A DNA stretch of 64,000 nt from Modestobacter marinus (lineage in GTDB: Bacteria; Actinomycetota; Actinomycetes; Mycobacteriales; Geodermatophilaceae), in NCBI RefSeq assembly GCF_019799945.1, contig NZ_JABGCH010000005.1:62001-126000 (forward strand). Direction: 5' to 3'. Positions 40,616 to 52,324 of the stretch are shown piece after piece. A program made the position numbers and the translations under genes. The stretch's first letter is position 1, and each line of letters starts with the position of its first letter. The notes below the pieces were generated by a model. That model was given only the letters and a program-made list of their open reading frames with translations, was not told where the DNA came from and did no database searches.

Positions 40616-41542
40616 GTGCGGGTACTGGTGACCGGGGCGTCCGGGTTCGTGGGCAGCAGGCTGGCGACGGCCCTGGACGACGTCGGCCACGAGGTGCTCG
40701 CGATGACCCGGAACCCCGACCGCTACCGCGGCGCCGGCCGCCCGGTGCGCGGCGACGTGGCCGACGAGGACTCCCTGCGGACGGCGCTCGAGGGCTGCGC
40801 GGCGGCCTACTACCTGGTGCACTCGCTCGCCGTCGCCGACTTCGCCGCCCGGGACGCCGCCGCCGCGCGGGCCTTCGCCCGGGCCGCGGCGGCGGCCGGG
40901 GTCGGCCGGATCGTCTACCTCGGCGGGCTGGGCAACGATGCCGACCAGCTCTCGCCGCACCTGCGCAGCCGCCGCGAGGTGGAGGGCCTGCTGGCCGAGG
41001 GCGGGGTGCCGGTCACCACGCTGCGCGCGGGGATCGTGATCGGCCACGGCGGCATCTCCTGGGAGATGACCCGCCAGCTCGTCGCCCACCTCCCGGCCAT
41101 GGTCACCCCGCGCTGGGTGCACACCCGGACCCAGCCGATCGCGATCGCGGACGTCGTCCGCTACCTGGTCGGCGTGCTGGAGGCCCCCGAGGCGGAGGGG
41201 CGGGTCTTCGACGTCGGCGGGCCGGAGGTGCTGGAGTACGTCGAGATGCTCAAGCGACTGGCGGAGATCCAGGGCCGGCGGCTGGTGATCGTCCCGGTCC
41301 CGCTGCTGAGCCCGCAGCTGTCGTCCCGGTGGCTGTCGCTGGTGACCGACGTGGACGTGCAGACCGGCCGGTCGCTGATCGACTCGATGACCAACGAGGT
41401 CGTGGTGCGCGACGACGCCATCCGGCGGGTCGTGCCGTTCGAGCCGATGGACTACGACCAGGCGGTGCTCACGGCGCTCGGCGAGCGGGCCCGCGCCCGG
41501 CGCGAGGCGCGGGCCGCCGCGGGTGCCGGGAGCGCCCGGTGA
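40616..41542 (+). CDS. NAD(P)-binding atypical SDR (NmrA/NDUFA9-like)
   Basis: The 308-residue protein begins with a classic Rossmann motif (RVLVTGASGFVGSRLATALD) and has the atypical SDR features CAAAYYLVHSLAVADFAARD, IVYLGGLGNDADQLSPHLRS and TLRAGIVIGHGGISWEMTRQ. It lacks a clear YxxxK. Such proteins act as quinone-oxidoreductase-like or lipid-related cofactor-binding proteins. The GTG at 40616 is well placed. Its stop overlaps the start of a CPBP-family membrane protease gene (GTGA), so they are co-translated. Confidence 0.88.
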   Translation: MRVLVTGASGFVGSRLATALDDVGHEVLAMTRNPDRYRGAGRPVRGDVADEDSLRTALEGCAAAYYLVHSLAVADFAARDAAAARAFARAAAAAGVGRIVYLGGLGNDADQLSPHLRSRREVEGLLAEGGVPVTTLRAGIVIGHGGISWEMTRQLVAHLPAMVTPRWVHTRTQPIAIADVVRYLVGVLEAPEAEGRVFDVGGPEVLEYVEMLKRLAEIQGRRLVIVPVPLLSPQLSSRWLSLVTDVDVQTGRSLIDSMTNEVVVRDDAIRRVVPFEPMDYDQAVLTALGERARARREARAAAGAGSAR

Positions 41543-42357
41543 CCCGGGGTGGGGTCGGGCGGACGGCGCGGCGGTGGGCCCGCCGCAACCAAGCCGCCGT
41601 CCCCGAGCAGGTGCGCAACGCCCTCGCCGGCCGGCTGCCCGGCTGGCTGGTGGACAAGGTGCCGCGCGACCACCGGGAGTCCGACGCCGCCTTCCGCCGC
41701 CGGCGGCGGGTGACCGCCGGGGTGTCGCTGGCCGGGGCGACCCTGCTGGGCGTCTCGCTGTCCCAGGAGCCGGACTCCCCGGCGTTCTACGGGCTCACGC
41801 TCGGGGTGGCCGGGACCTGGATCGCCGGGGGTGTCGCCTCCGGCCCGCTGCACCTGGGCTGGATGCAGTCGCCGACCGACACGCTGCGCCGGCCGCTGCT
41901 CACCCCGGTGCTCGCCGGCGTCGGCGCCTTCGGGCTGTTCTACGGCGCCGCGCTGGTGGCCCGGCGCATCGCGCCGCTGGACGCCGCGATCACCCGGGTG
42001 CTGCGGTACGCCCACCAGGGGAAGCCGGGCCTGGTGCTCACCACCGCGCTGGCCAACGGGGTGGCGGAGGAGGTGTTCTTCCGCGGCGCGCTCTACGCCG
42101 CCGTGGGCGCGCAGGCGCCGGTGGCGAAGTCGACGGCGGTCTACGCGCTGGCCACCGTGGCCACGCGCAACCCCGCCCTGGTGCTCGCCTCGCTTCCCAT
42201 GGGCCTGCTGTTCGCCCTGCAGCGGCGGGCCAGCGGCGGCATCCAGGCACCGGTGCTCACCCACCTGACCTGGTCGGTGCTCATGCTGCGGCACCTCCCC
42301 CCGCTGTTCCGTGACCGCCCGTCGATCGCGGTGCCGGCGCCGGCCGAGGGCACCTGA
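41539..42357 (+). CDS. CPBP-family intramembrane metalloprotease (CAAX-type)
   Basis: The 272-residue protein has a basic N-terminus and about six membrane helices. The Abi/CPBP motifs are visible: the Glu-Glu-x-x-x-Arg box in ANGVAEEVFFRGALYAAVGA, an SLPMGLLFALQRRASGG region, and the second-motif His in PVLTHLTWSVLMLRHL. These proteases cut prenylated or other membrane substrates in eukaryotes; bacterial members often serve in bacteriocin immunity or regulation. It shares a GTGA overlap with the upstream reductase gene. Its substrate is unknown. Confidence 0.9.
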   Translation: MTRGGVGRTARRWARRNQAAVPEQVRNALAGRLPGWLVDKVPRDHRESDAAFRRRRRVTAGVSLAGATLLGVSLSQEPDSPAFYGLTLGVAGTWIAGGVASGPLHLGWMQSPTDTLRRPLLTPVLAGVGAFGLFYGAALVARRIAPLDAAITRVLRYAHQGKPGLVLTTALANGVAEEVFFRGALYAAVGAQAPVAKSTAVYALATVATRNPALVLASLPMGLLFALQRRASGGIQAPVLTHLTWSVLMLRHLPPLFRDRPSIAVPAPAEGT

Positions 42358-42391
42358 GCGGGCGGGCTGACGCGCAGGGCCGCCAGATGGC

Positions 42392-43702
42392 ATGCTCACG
42401 CACTGTGACCACGAACCGCCCCCTCACCCCACCGTGCGTCACGCCCACGCGGTGAAGCACGACCCGGGCATCGGCCCAGAGCGGGAAGCAGCAGTGCGGG
42501 CGGCCACCAACGCCGTCGTCACCACCATCGACCCGCCCCTGCCGCATGCCGCCGACGGGCCGCTGGCCGGTGTCCGGGTCGGCGTGAAGGACAACATCGA
42601 CACCGCCGGGGTGCTCACCACCTGCGGGTCCCGGTTCTTCGCCGACCGGGTGCCCGGCGCCGACGCGGTCGTGGTCACCCGGCTGGTGGAGGCCGGGGCG
42701 GAGATCGTCGCCAAGCTCAACCTGTCGGAGTTCGCCGTCGGCGTCACGTCGCAGAACTCCGCGTCCGGGCCGGTCCGCAACCCCTGGGACGTCAGCCGGG
42801 TGCCCGGCGGGTCGAGCGGCGGATCGGGGGCCGCGGTGGCCGCCGGCCTGGTCGACCTGGCGCTGGGCACGGACACCGGCGGATCGGTGCGGCTCCCCGC
42901 GGCCGCCTGCGGGGTGACCGGGCTGCGCCCGGGGTTCGCCGTGGTCCCCGACGCCGGGATCTTCCCGATGTGCGACCTCGTCGACACGATCGGTCCCCTC
43001 GCCCGGACCGTCGAGCTGGTCGCCCGGGGCTTCTACGTGCTCGCCGGGCGCCCGGTGCGCGACCTGTGGCCGACGCTGCCGGCCCGGATCGGCGTGCCGG
43101 TGCCCTGGTTCGACGACCTCGACCCGGGCGTCGAGGCGGTGGTCGCGGCCGCGGCCCGGGTGTTCGCCGACGGCGGTGCCGAGCTCGTGCCGGTCGAGGT
43201 GCCCGGGATCAGCGCGGCGCAGGACGTCCTCTACACGATCGTCTACTCGGGCCTGGCCGACCTGCACGGGGAGCGGCTGGCGCGACCGGAGCTGTTCCAG
43301 GCCGACACCCTCACCCGGATGCGGGTGGGCTGCCGGGTCAGCGAGGGCGACCGGGTGGCGGCGCTGGAGGCGCGGGCGGAGTACCAGCGCGCGGTCGACG
43401 AGGTCTTCGAGGACGTCGACGTCCTGCTGACGCCCACGCTGCCGGTCGACGTCCCCCGCGCCGCCGACGGTGACGACGTGCTGGCCACCACCCGCCGGCT
43501 GATCCAGCTGACCGCCCCCTGGTCGCTGCACGCCGGCCCGACGCTCGCTCTGCCGGTCGGCCGGCACCCCGGCTCCGGCATGCCGGTGGGCGCCCAGCTG
43601 ACCGCGCCGGTCGGCGGGGAGGACCTGCTGCTCGACGCCGGCGCCTGGTTCCAGCAGCGCACCGACTGGCACACCGCCCTCCCGCCCTGCCGGGTGGACT
43701 GA
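42392..43702 (+). CDS. Amidase (amidase-signature family)
   Basis: The 436-residue protein has the amidase-signature Ser-Ser-Lys triad: the Lys in VRVGVKDNIDTAGVLTTCG, the cis-Ser in VPGGSSGGSGAAVAAGLVDL, and the nucleophile Ser in ALGTDTGGSVRLPAAACGV. The C-terminal half is family-typical (DVDVLLTPTLPVDVPRAADG). It would hydrolyse a carboxamide; AtzE- or allophanate-hydrolase-like specificity cannot be separated by eye. The N-terminus is uncertain: the ATG at 42392 gives a His/Pro-rich leader, and GTG codons at 42434 or just after are alternatives. Confidence 0.92.
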   Translation: MLTHCDHEPPPHPTVRHAHAVKHDPGIGPEREAAVRAATNAVVTTIDPPLPHAADGPLAGVRVGVKDNIDTAGVLTTCGSRFFADRVPGADAVVVTRLVEAGAEIVAKLNLSEFAVGVTSQNSASGPVRNPWDVSRVPGGSSGGSGAAVAAGLVDLALGTDTGGSVRLPAAACGVTGLRPGFAVVPDAGIFPMCDLVDTIGPLARTVELVARGFYVLAGRPVRDLWPTLPARIGVPVPWFDDLDPGVEAVVAAAARVFADGGAELVPVEVPGISAAQDVLYTIVYSGLADLHGERLARPELFQADTLTRMRVGCRVSEGDRVAALEARAEYQRAVDEVFEDVDVLLTPTLPVDVPRAADGDDVLATTRRLIQLTAPWSLHAGPTLALPVGRHPGSGMPVGAQLTAPVGGEDLLLDAGAWFQQRTDWHTALPPCRVD

Positions 43703-43726
43703 CCCGCCCGCCGACGGGTGGGCCGG

Positions 43727-46393
<2,667 letters not shown>

Positions 46394-46613
46394 GCACACC
46401 TCCAGCAGGTATCGACAGCACGCAGCGAGCCCCCAGGCGACCCCACGACGAGACGCGCGGGAGCCGCGGCCCGCGACCGGACCCGCGGGGTGCAAGGTAC
46501 CTGGCCGTCCTGAGCCGCGGGTCGGCCACCGGTTGGCCCGGACCGGGTCGGGGCGGGTTGGATGGGCTCCGGCCCGCCGGGAGAGCCCTGGCGCCGTTCC
46601 AAGGAGATCCCCC

Positions 46614-46991
46614 GTGGCAGAGCTGACCCGCCCCGACGTCGAGCCGCCGACCGGCCCCGCCCCGTCCGACCTGGTGATCGAGGACCTCGTCGCGGGGGAC
46701 GGCCCCGAGGCCACCGCGGGCAGCCTGGTCAGCGCCCACTACGTCGGCGTCACCCACGACGGCGGCGAGCAGTTCGACGCCTCCTGGGACCGGGGTGACC
46801 CGCTGGAGTTCCGGCTCGGGGCCGGCATGGTCATCCAGGGCTGGGACGAGGGCATCCAGGGCATGCGCGTGGGCGGCCGGCGCCGGCTCACCATCCCGCC
46901 GCACAAGGCCTACGGCGACCGCGGGGCCGGCGGCGTGATCAAGCCGGGCGCGACGCTCGTCTTCGTGGTGGACCTCGTCGGCGTCCGCTGA
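46614..46991 (+). CDS. FKBP-type peptidyl-prolyl cis-trans isomerase
   Basis: The 125-residue protein is a single FKBP domain: GSLVSAHYVGVTHDGGEQFD, WDRGDPLEFRLGAGMVIQGW, DEGIQGMRVGGRRRLTIPPH and AYGDRGAGGVIKPGATLVFV, including the Asp, Val-Ile-x-Gly-Trp and Tyr residues that line the proline pocket. It has no signal peptide, so it is a cytoplasmic foldase. AAGGAG lies 8 bases before the GTG at 46614. It diverges from the hybrid kinase. Confidence 0.95.
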   Translation: MAELTRPDVEPPTGPAPSDLVIEDLVAGDGPEATAGSLVSAHYVGVTHDGGEQFDASWDRGDPLEFRLGAGMVIQGWDEGIQGMRVGGRRRLTIPPHKAYGDRGAGGVIKPGATLVFVVDLVGVR

Positions 46992-47024
46992 TCGGGGCCT
47001 CGCGCCTTCTTCGTCGCTGCGGCG

Positions 47025-47549
47025 CTAGCGGAAGGACCCCGTCCAGGCCCGTTCGAGCAGGACGTCGGAGGTGAACGCCTGCAGGCGCTGCCGCAGGCCG
47101 GCCACCCGCTCCTCGACCGCGAGGGACTGCAGCTCCTCGTCGAGGTGCAGGGCCGTCGGCGGGACGTCGAGCACCCGGTGCGCACAGTCGAGGTCGGCGC
47201 AGATGTAGGTGCCCACCGTGTTGCCGTTGCGCCCGGCCTCGCCGACCCGGCGGGCGGTGAACAGCGAGATCGCCGCGGCGCTCTGCACGCTGTGGCACAG
47301 CAGGCACATGGCCGAGCGGCGGCTGGACATCGTCGTGTCGGCGGCGCGCAGCGCGAGCCCCACCGCCCGGCCCCCGTGCTCGTGCACCAGGTAGCCGCGC
47401 AGTTCCGCCTTCGGGTCCCGCCAGCCGAGCACGTCGATGGCCGCCCAGTCGAGCGCGTCGAGGTCCCGGGGCAGCGTCATCGCCGCCACCTCGCTGCGCG
47501 AGCAGTTGACCAGCGAGCGGCGGATCGCAGCCTCGGTCAGGGCGAGCAC
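47025..47549 (-). CDS. FBP-domain (EF-G-binding, treble-clef zinc) protein
   Basis: The 174-residue protein has the FBP layout: an N-terminal helical region (LTEAAIRRSLVNCSRSEVAA), the LGWRDPKAELRGYLVHEHGG strand, and a four-Cys zinc site built from CLLC and CADLDC. ARRVGEAGRNGNTVGTYI lies between the two pairs. Relatives bind elongation factor G and protect ribosomes from fusidic acid (FusB/FBP), though a native role in ribosome recycling is also possible. A GTG at 47549 starts it. The gene lies downstream of a stem-loop. Confidence 0.9.
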   Translation of the reverse strand: MLALTEAAIRRSLVNCSRSEVAAMTLPRDLDALDWAAIDVLGWRDPKAELRGYLVHEHGGRAVGLALRAADTTMSSRRSAMCLLCHSVQSAAAISLFTARRVGEAGRNGNTVGTYICADLDCAHRVLDVPPTALHLDEELQSLAVEERVAGLRQRLQAFTSDVLLERAWTGSFR

Positions 47550-47628
47550 GGGGGACCTCCGGGAACGGCGGGCAGGGGCCGCCGGAGGTTACGGAACGCA
47601 GCCGGAGTGCCGCCACGGAGTTTTCCTG

Positions 47629-47675
47629 GGATCCCTGTGCTCTGCATGCCCGGCGCATGCAGAGCACAGGAATCC
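47629..47675. terminator. Long stem-loop after the 80-residue protein gene
   Basis: Two 21-base arms (47629-47649 and 47655-47675) pair with one mismatch around a 5-base loop. The core CCTGTGCTCTGCATGC is perfect. It lies 13 bases after the stop of the small gene that ends at 47688 on the minus strand, where a factor-independent terminator is expected. Confidence 0.75.
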
Positions 47676-47687
47676 GCAGACAGGGTG

Positions 47688-47930
47688 TTACTGGGTGGCG
47701 GGCCCACCGTGCTCGGTGCCGGCGAGCTTGGCGAGGAACTCGTGGCAGCGCTTGGCCCGCGCCGAGTCCTGTTCCATCACATCGCGGAAGAACTGCGCCA
47801 GGTCGTCCAAGTTCGCGTTCTCGGCGTCCCGGACGTACTGGCCGTAGTCGTGGCCGCCTTTCAGCGCGTGGTACTGCACGGAGATCAGGTCGTAGGTGAC
47901 GTCGGCGAAACCGGTCTCGCCAGTGGCCAT
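47688..47930 (-). CDS. Small conserved hypothetical protein
   Basis: The 80-residue helical protein (FADVTYDLISVQYHALKGGH, then DYGQYVRDAENANLDDLAQF) is acidic, with no signal peptide. Helices with His, Glu and Asp spaced like ferritin-like or DUF-type metal-binding four-helix halves are visible (YHALK, CHEFL), but I cannot name a family. GAGGAGG precedes the ATG at 47930. Upstream lies a perfect GTGACCCGGGTCAC palindrome, and downstream a strong stem-loop, so it forms a monocistronic, probably regulated unit. Confidence 0.8.
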   Translation of the reverse strand: MATGETGFADVTYDLISVQYHALKGGHDYGQYVRDAENANLDDLAQFFRDVMEQDSARAKRCHEFLAKLAGTEHGGPATQ

Positions 47931-47950
47931 GGCTGCCTCCTCGGAGCGGA

Positions 47951-47966
47951 CGTGACCCGGGTCACA
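47951..47966. promoter_or_regulatory. CRP-like perfect palindrome upstream of small gene
   Basis: CGTGACCCGGGTCACA contains GTGACCCGGGTCAC (47952-47965), a perfect 14-base palindrome matching the GTGA-N6-TCAC core seen before pyc. It is centred about 28 bases before the small gene's ATG, a position that would suit a repressor or a site near the start point. Confidence 0.55.
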
Positions 47967-48081
47967 CTAGTGCCCGGACTCGTTCCGGGAGGAAGTCGGC
48001 TCGTCCTCTCCGCTGGTGGCGGTGTCGTCCCCGGCCCAGGCCAGGTCCTCGCCCTGGCCGAGCGCGCCCGGGTCGGGCTCA

Positions 48082-48119
48082 TGTGTAACTGGACCTTCAC
48101 GTAAGTCGTCTGTTACACA
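48082..48119 (+). promoter_or_regulatory. Probable ArsR operator
   Basis: Perfect 8-base arms TGTGTAAC (48082-48089) and GTTACACA (48112-48119) with a 22-base spacer lie immediately before the ArsR ATG at 48121. The second arm abuts the start codon. Autoregulation by the ArsR product is the likely role. Confidence 0.65.
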
Positions 48120-48120
48120 G

Positions 48121-48456
48121 ATGCGGGTGGACGCCCTGGCCGCGCTCGCCGACCCGATCCGGCGGGAGATCGTGACCCTGCTCGCCGCCGGCGAGCAGGG
48201 GGCCGGGGAGCTGGCCGGTCATTTTGCGGTGAGCCGGCCGGCGGTCAGCCGGCACCTGCGGGTGCTCCGGGAGGCGGGCCTGGTGCGGGTCCGGGTGGAG
48301 GGGCAGCGACGGATCTACGCACTCGACCCCGGGCCGCTGTCCGAGCTGGACGCCTGGCTGGCCCCCTACCGGCGGCTGTGGGCGCAGCGCCTGGACGCGC
48401 TGGACACCGAGATGGCCCGCGGCCGGCGGGCCCCGATGGAGGAGGACGGTCGATGA
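48121..48456 (+). CDS. ArsR-family transcriptional regulator
   Basis: The 111-residue protein is a compact winged helix: ALAALADPIRREIVTLLAAG, GAGELAGHFAVSRPAVSRHL, and RVRVEGQRRIYALDPGPL. The recognition helix is well conserved and there are no metal-binding cysteines. It belongs to the group that is paired with a SRPBCC (AHSA1) protein; its stop overlaps the next start (ATGA). It is likely autoregulated by the TGTGTAAC/GTTACACA repeat. Confidence 0.94.
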   Translation: MRVDALAALADPIRREIVTLLAAGEQGAGELAGHFAVSRPAVSRHLRVLREAGLVRVRVEGQRRIYALDPGPLSELDAWLAPYRRLWAQRLDALDTEMARGRRAPMEEDGR

Positions 48457-48962
48457 CCGCGCACGACGCACCGCAGGACGAGCGGCTGGGCCGGGTCACC
48501 GAGGTGCCCGAGGGGGTGCAGGTGCAGTTCCGGCGCAGCTGGCCGGACCCGATCGAGGACGTGTGGGCCGCACTGACCGAGGGCGACCGGACGGCGCGCT
48601 GGATCGGCACCTACGAGGGCGAGCGGCGGGTCGGCGGCTCCGGCACCCTCACGATGACCCACGAGGGGCAGTCGGCCGGCGAGCCGATGCGGATCGTCGA
48701 GTGCGATCCGCCCCGCCGGCTCGTCGTCCAGTGGGAGTCCGAGCAGGCGTGGCGGATCCAGCTGGACCTGGCCGAGGAGGAGGGCCGCACGGTCCTGCTG
48801 TTCACGCAGGTCTTCCCCCCGGGCACCGACGCCGGCGACTACGTCCTGGGCTGGCACTGGTACCTCGACGCGTTCGGCGCGGAGGTGTCCGGCGGGCCGG
48901 CGCCGGCGGCGTGGGACGACTTCGTCGCCGCCACCGGCCCGGCCTACGGGCGCAGTTCCTAG
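48453..48962 (+). CDS. SRPBCC-family (AHSA1/START-like) protein
   Basis: The 169-residue protein has the Bet v1/START-like fold signature: VQVQFRRSWPDPIEDVWAAL, TARWIGTYEGERRVGGSGTL, MRIVECDPPRRLVVQWESEQ and the C-terminal helix (LGWHWYLDAFGAEV). These proteins bind hydrophobic ligands. It is cotranscribed with the ArsR gene and probably acts in the same ligand response. Its TAG stop and the stop of the convergent oxidoreductase overlap within the four bases CTAG at 48959-48962. Confidence 0.92.
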   Translation: MTAHDAPQDERLGRVTEVPEGVQVQFRRSWPDPIEDVWAALTEGDRTARWIGTYEGERRVGGSGTLTMTHEGQSAGEPMRIVECDPPRRLVVQWESEQAWRIQLDLAEEEGRTVLLFTQVFPPGTDAGDYVLGWHWYLDAFGAEVSGGPAPAAWDDFVAATGPAYGRSS

Positions 48963-50125
48963 CTGGCGGGCTCCTCCACGAGCACCGGGTCCGGGCCGGT
49001 CCACGGTCCGAGGCGCTGCAGCAGCCGGTCCCGGGAGGCCAGCCGCGGGCCGGCCTGCACCGGATAGGTCTCGTAGGACCCGCCGGTCAGCGCCCGCGCC
49101 GCGTGGACGGCGAAGTTCGGGTCGTCCTGCGCCTGCCGGGCGAGCGCGACGAGGTCCGCCTGGCCGCCGGCCACGACGGCCTCGGCCTGCTGGGGGTCGA
49201 CGAGCAGGCCCACGGCCATCGTCGGGATCCCGGCCTGCGCGCGGATCGCCGCGGCGAACGGCACCTGGTAGCCGTAGCCGATCGGGTGCTCCCAGCCGGT
49301 GCCGATGCCGCCGCCGGACACGTCGACGGCGTCCACGCCGCGGGCCCGCAGCTCGCGGGCGAATGCGATGGTGTCCGCCAGCGTCGTCCCGTCACGGGAC
49401 GCGTCGACCGCGGAGACGCGCACGATCAGCGGCAGCTCCTCGGGCCACACGGCGCGGACGGCGTCGACCACCTCGAGCGGGAAGCGCATCCGGTTCTCCA
49501 GCGAACCGCCGTACTCGTCGTCCCGGCGGTTGGTCAGCGGCGAGAGGAACTGGTTGAGCAGGTAGCCGTGCGCGGCGTGCACCTCGACCACCTCGAAGCC
49601 GGCGGTCAGCGACCGCTCCGTGGCGGCCACGAACGCCTCGCGCACGCCGGCCATCTCCTCGACGGTCAGCGGGTGCGGCGCCGGCCAGCCCTCGCCCATC
49701 GGCACGCCGCTGGGGGAGACCGCGGTCCACGGCACGTCGCCCGGCCGGGCGTTCTCGGCGGTCACCGGGCCGTTGCCGTCCCACGGGCGCAGCGTGCTCG
49801 CCTTGCCGCCGGCGTGCGCCAGCTGGATGGCGGGCACGCTGCCGTGCTCGCGGAGGAACGCGGCGATCCGGGCCAGTCCGGGCAGCTGCGCGTCGGTCCA
49901 GAGGCCGACGTCCCCGGGGCTGATCCGGCCCTCCGCGGTGACGCCGGTGGCCTCCACCATCACGAGGCCGAAGCCGCCCAGGGCGAAGCGGCCGAGGTGC
50001 ACCAGGTGGTAGTCACCGACCAGGCCGTCGGTGACGTTGTACTGGCACATCGGGGCGACGGCGAGGCGGTTGGGCAGCGTCACGCCGCGGAGGGTCAGGG
50101 GCTCCAGGAGTCGTCGTGTGGTCAC
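48959..50125 (-). CDS. NADH:flavin oxidoreductase, old yellow enzyme (YqjM-like)
   Basis: The 388-residue FMN barrel protein has the OYE motifs: LPNRLAVAPMCQYNVTDGLV (with the YqjM-type Cys), IQLAHAGGKASTLRPWDGNG, GFEVVEVHAAHGYLLNQFLS (active-site HAAH), and YGGSLENRMRFPLEVV. It would reduce activated C=C bonds using NADPH. The GTG at 50125 gives a family-like N-terminus (RLLEPLTLRGVTL); an upstream ATG adds 18 residues that are not. It is divergent from pckG. Confidence 0.94.
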   Translation of the reverse strand: MTTRRLLEPLTLRGVTLPNRLAVAPMCQYNVTDGLVGDYHLVHLGRFALGGFGLVMVEATGVTAEGRISPGDVGLWTDAQLPGLARIAAFLREHGSVPAIQLAHAGGKASTLRPWDGNGPVTAENARPGDVPWTAVSPSGVPMGEGWPAPHPLTVEEMAGVREAFVAATERSLTAGFEVVEVHAAHGYLLNQFLSPLTNRRDDEYGGSLENRMRFPLEVVDAVRAVWPEELPLIVRVSAVDASRDGTTLADTIAFARELRARGVDAVDVSGGGIGTGWEHPIGYGYQVPFAAAIRAQAGIPTMAVGLLVDPQQAEAVVAGGQADLVALARQAQDDPNFAVHAARALTGGSYETYPVQAGPRLASRDRLLQRLGPWTGPDPVLVEEPAS

Positions 50126-50322
50126 GGTCGGCGACAACCACCGGGCCGTCGGGTGACATCCCCCAGGGACGTAGCTCACACTCCGGGTAGACGTCCTAGA
50201 CGTAAGCGTCCCACCCTCCTAACCTGGCCCGATCCCCCCGGCTCCAGTGTCGTGGCCGGGGGTGATGCATTCCCGGCGCCGCTGCGAGCGCCGCACCGAC
50301 GGTCCCCCCAGGAGGAGACGCC

Positions 50323-52137
50323 GTGACTTCCGTGGCCATCCCAGGTCTCGACAACGCCCCGACGACCCACGCCCGCCTCCTCGCCTGGGTGCGGGAGATG
50401 GCCGAGCTGGCGACGCCGGACCAGGTGGTGTGGGTCGACGGCACCGAGGCGGAGTGGGAGCGGCTCACCCAGCGGCTCGTCGACGCCGGCACGTTCACCC
50501 GCCTGGAGAAGAAGCCCAACTCCTTCTGGTGCGCCTCCGACCCCAGTGACGTCGCCCGGGTCGAGGACCGCACCTTCATCTGCTCGGTCGACGAGGCCGA
50601 CGCCGGTCCCACCAACAACTGGATGGACCCGGCCGAGATGAAGTCGCTCATGACCGAGCTGTACCGGGGGTGCATGCGCGGCCGGACGATGTACGTCATC
50701 CCGTTCTGCATGGGCCCGGTCGAGGCTGAGAACCCGATGTTCGGCGTCGAGCTCACCGACTCCGAGTACGTCGTCGTCTCGATGCGGGTGATGGCCCGGA
50801 TCGGCAGCCGGATCCTCGAGGCGATGGGCACCGACCGGCCCTTCGTGCCGGCCATGCACTCCCTCGGCGCCCCGCTGGAGCCCGGGCAGACCGACGTCCC
50901 GTGGCCGTGCAGCGACACCAAGTACATCGTGCACTTCCCCGAGGAGCGGGCCATCTGGTCCTACGGCTCCGGCTACGGCGGCAACGCGCTGCTGGGCAAG
51001 AAGTGCTACTCCCTGCGGATCGCCTCGGTGATGGCCCGCGACGAGGGCTGGCTCGCCGAGCACATGCTGATCCTGAAGCTGACCAGCCCGCAGCAGAAGA
51101 GCTACTACGTGGCCGCGGCCTTCCCGTCGGCCTGCGGCAAGACGAACCTCGCGATGCTCGAGCCGACCATCCCCGGCTGGAAGGTCGAGACCCTCGGCGA
51201 CGACATCGCCTGGATGCGCTTCGGCGAGGACGGGCGCCTCTACGCCCTCAACCCCGAGTACGGCCTGTTCGGCGTGGCCCCGGGCACCGGGTGGGACACC
51301 AACCCCAACGCGATGCGGACCATCGACCAGGGCAACTCGGTGTTCACCAACGTCGCCCTCACCGACGACGGCGACATCTGGTGGGAGGGGATGACCGAGG
51401 AGCCGCCGGCCCACCTGACCAGCTGGAAGGGCAACGACTGGACGCCGGATTCCGACGCGCCCTCCAGCCACCCGAACAGCCGGTTCTGCACCCCGATCAC
51501 GCAGTGCCCGATCCTCGCGCCCGAGTACGAGGACCCGAAGGGCGTGCCGATCTCGGCGATCCTGTTCGGCGGTCGGCGCAAGACCACGATCCCGCTGGTC
51601 ACCGAGGCGCGGGACTGGAACCACGGCGTGTTCATGGGCGCCACGCTCTCCTCGGAGACCACCGCCGCGGCCACCGGCGCGGTCGGTGTCGTCCGGCGCG
51701 ACCCGTTCGCGATGCTGCCCTTCATCGGCTACCACGCCGGTGACTACATGGGCCACTGGGTGCAGACCGGGAAGATGCACGACTCCACCAAGCTGCCGCG
51801 CATCTTCTACGTGAACTGGTTCCGCCGGGACGCCGACGGCGGCTTCCTGTGGCCGGGCTTCGGCGAGAACAGCCGCGTCCTCAAGTGGGTCGTCGAGCGG
51901 ATCGAGGGCACCGCGGCCGCCGAGGAGACCGCGGTCGGGCACGTGCCCGCGGCCGGCTCCCTGGACGTCTCCGGCCTCGACATGACGCCCGACCAGGTGC
52001 GGCAGGCGCTGGCCGTCGAGAAGGACGAGTGGCGCGCCGAGGTCCCGCAGATCACCGAGTGGTTCGGGAAGTTCGGCGACAAGCTGCCCAGCACCATGTG
52101 GGACGAGCTGGAGATCCTCAAGAGCCGGCTCGCCTGA
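50323..52137 (+). CDS. pckG: Phosphoenolpyruvate carboxykinase (GTP)
   Basis: This enzyme converts oxaloacetate and GTP to phosphoenolpyruvate, CO2 and GDP, the key gluconeogenic step. The 604-residue protein has the GTP-PEPCK signatures: [16 protein letters not shown] (P-loop, about residues 267-282), the substrate-binding [20 protein letters not shown], the metal-site region [20 protein letters not shown], and the guanine-binding segment [28 protein letters not shown] precedes the GTG at 50323. A hairpin after the stop ends the transcript. With pyc at 26 kb both arms of the pyruvate-PEP node are in the window. Confidence 0.97.
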   Translation: MTSVAIPGLDNAPTTHARLLAWVREMAELATPDQVVWVDGTEAEWERLTQRLVDAGTFTRLEKKPNSFWCASDPSDVARVEDRTFICSVDEADAGPTNNWMDPAEMKSLMTELYRGCMRGRTMYVIPFCMGPVEAENPMFGVELTDSEYVVVSMRVMARIGSRILEAMGTDRPFVPAMHSLGAPLEPGQTDVPWPCSDTKYIVHFPEERAIWSYGSGYGGNALLGKKCYSLRIASVMARDEGWLAEHMLILKLTSPQQKSYYVAAAFPSACGKTNLAMLEPTIPGWKVETLGDDIAWMRFGEDGRLYALNPEYGLFGVAPGTGWDTNPNAMRTIDQGNSVFTNVALTDDGDIWWEGMTEEPPAHLTSWKGNDWTPDSDAPSSHPNSRFCTPITQCPILAPEYEDPKGVPISAILFGGRRKTTIPLVTEARDWNHGVFMGATLSSETTAAATGAVGVVRRDPFAMLPFIGYHAGDYMGHWVQTGKMHDSTKLPRIFYVNWFRRDADGGFLWPGFGENSRVLKWVVERIEGTAAAEETAVGHVPAAGSLDVSGLDMTPDQVRQALAVEKDEWRAEVPQITEWFGKFGDKLPSTMWDELEILKSRLA

Positions 52138-52185
52138 GGACCCGAGCGGGCCCAGGACAGCGCAGCCGAGGGTCCGGCTCGAGGA

Positions 52186-52228
52186 CGAGGTCCCGCTCCC
52201 CGACAGTGCCGTCGGGGGCGGGATCTCG
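52186..52228. terminator. Imperfect hairpin after pckG
   Basis: GAGGTCCCGCTCCCCGAC pairs imperfectly with GTCGGGGGCGGGATCTCG across a 6-base loop, 50 bases after the pckG stop. It is a likely terminator. Confidence 0.6.
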
Positions 52229-52324
52229 TGCTTCCCGGGCCTGCGCGCTCGGACCGCGGGCCACCGGCTCCTCGATTAGCGTGGCTGGGGCACGCCCCCA
52301 CTCCTGACGGAGGCCCTCCCCCTC

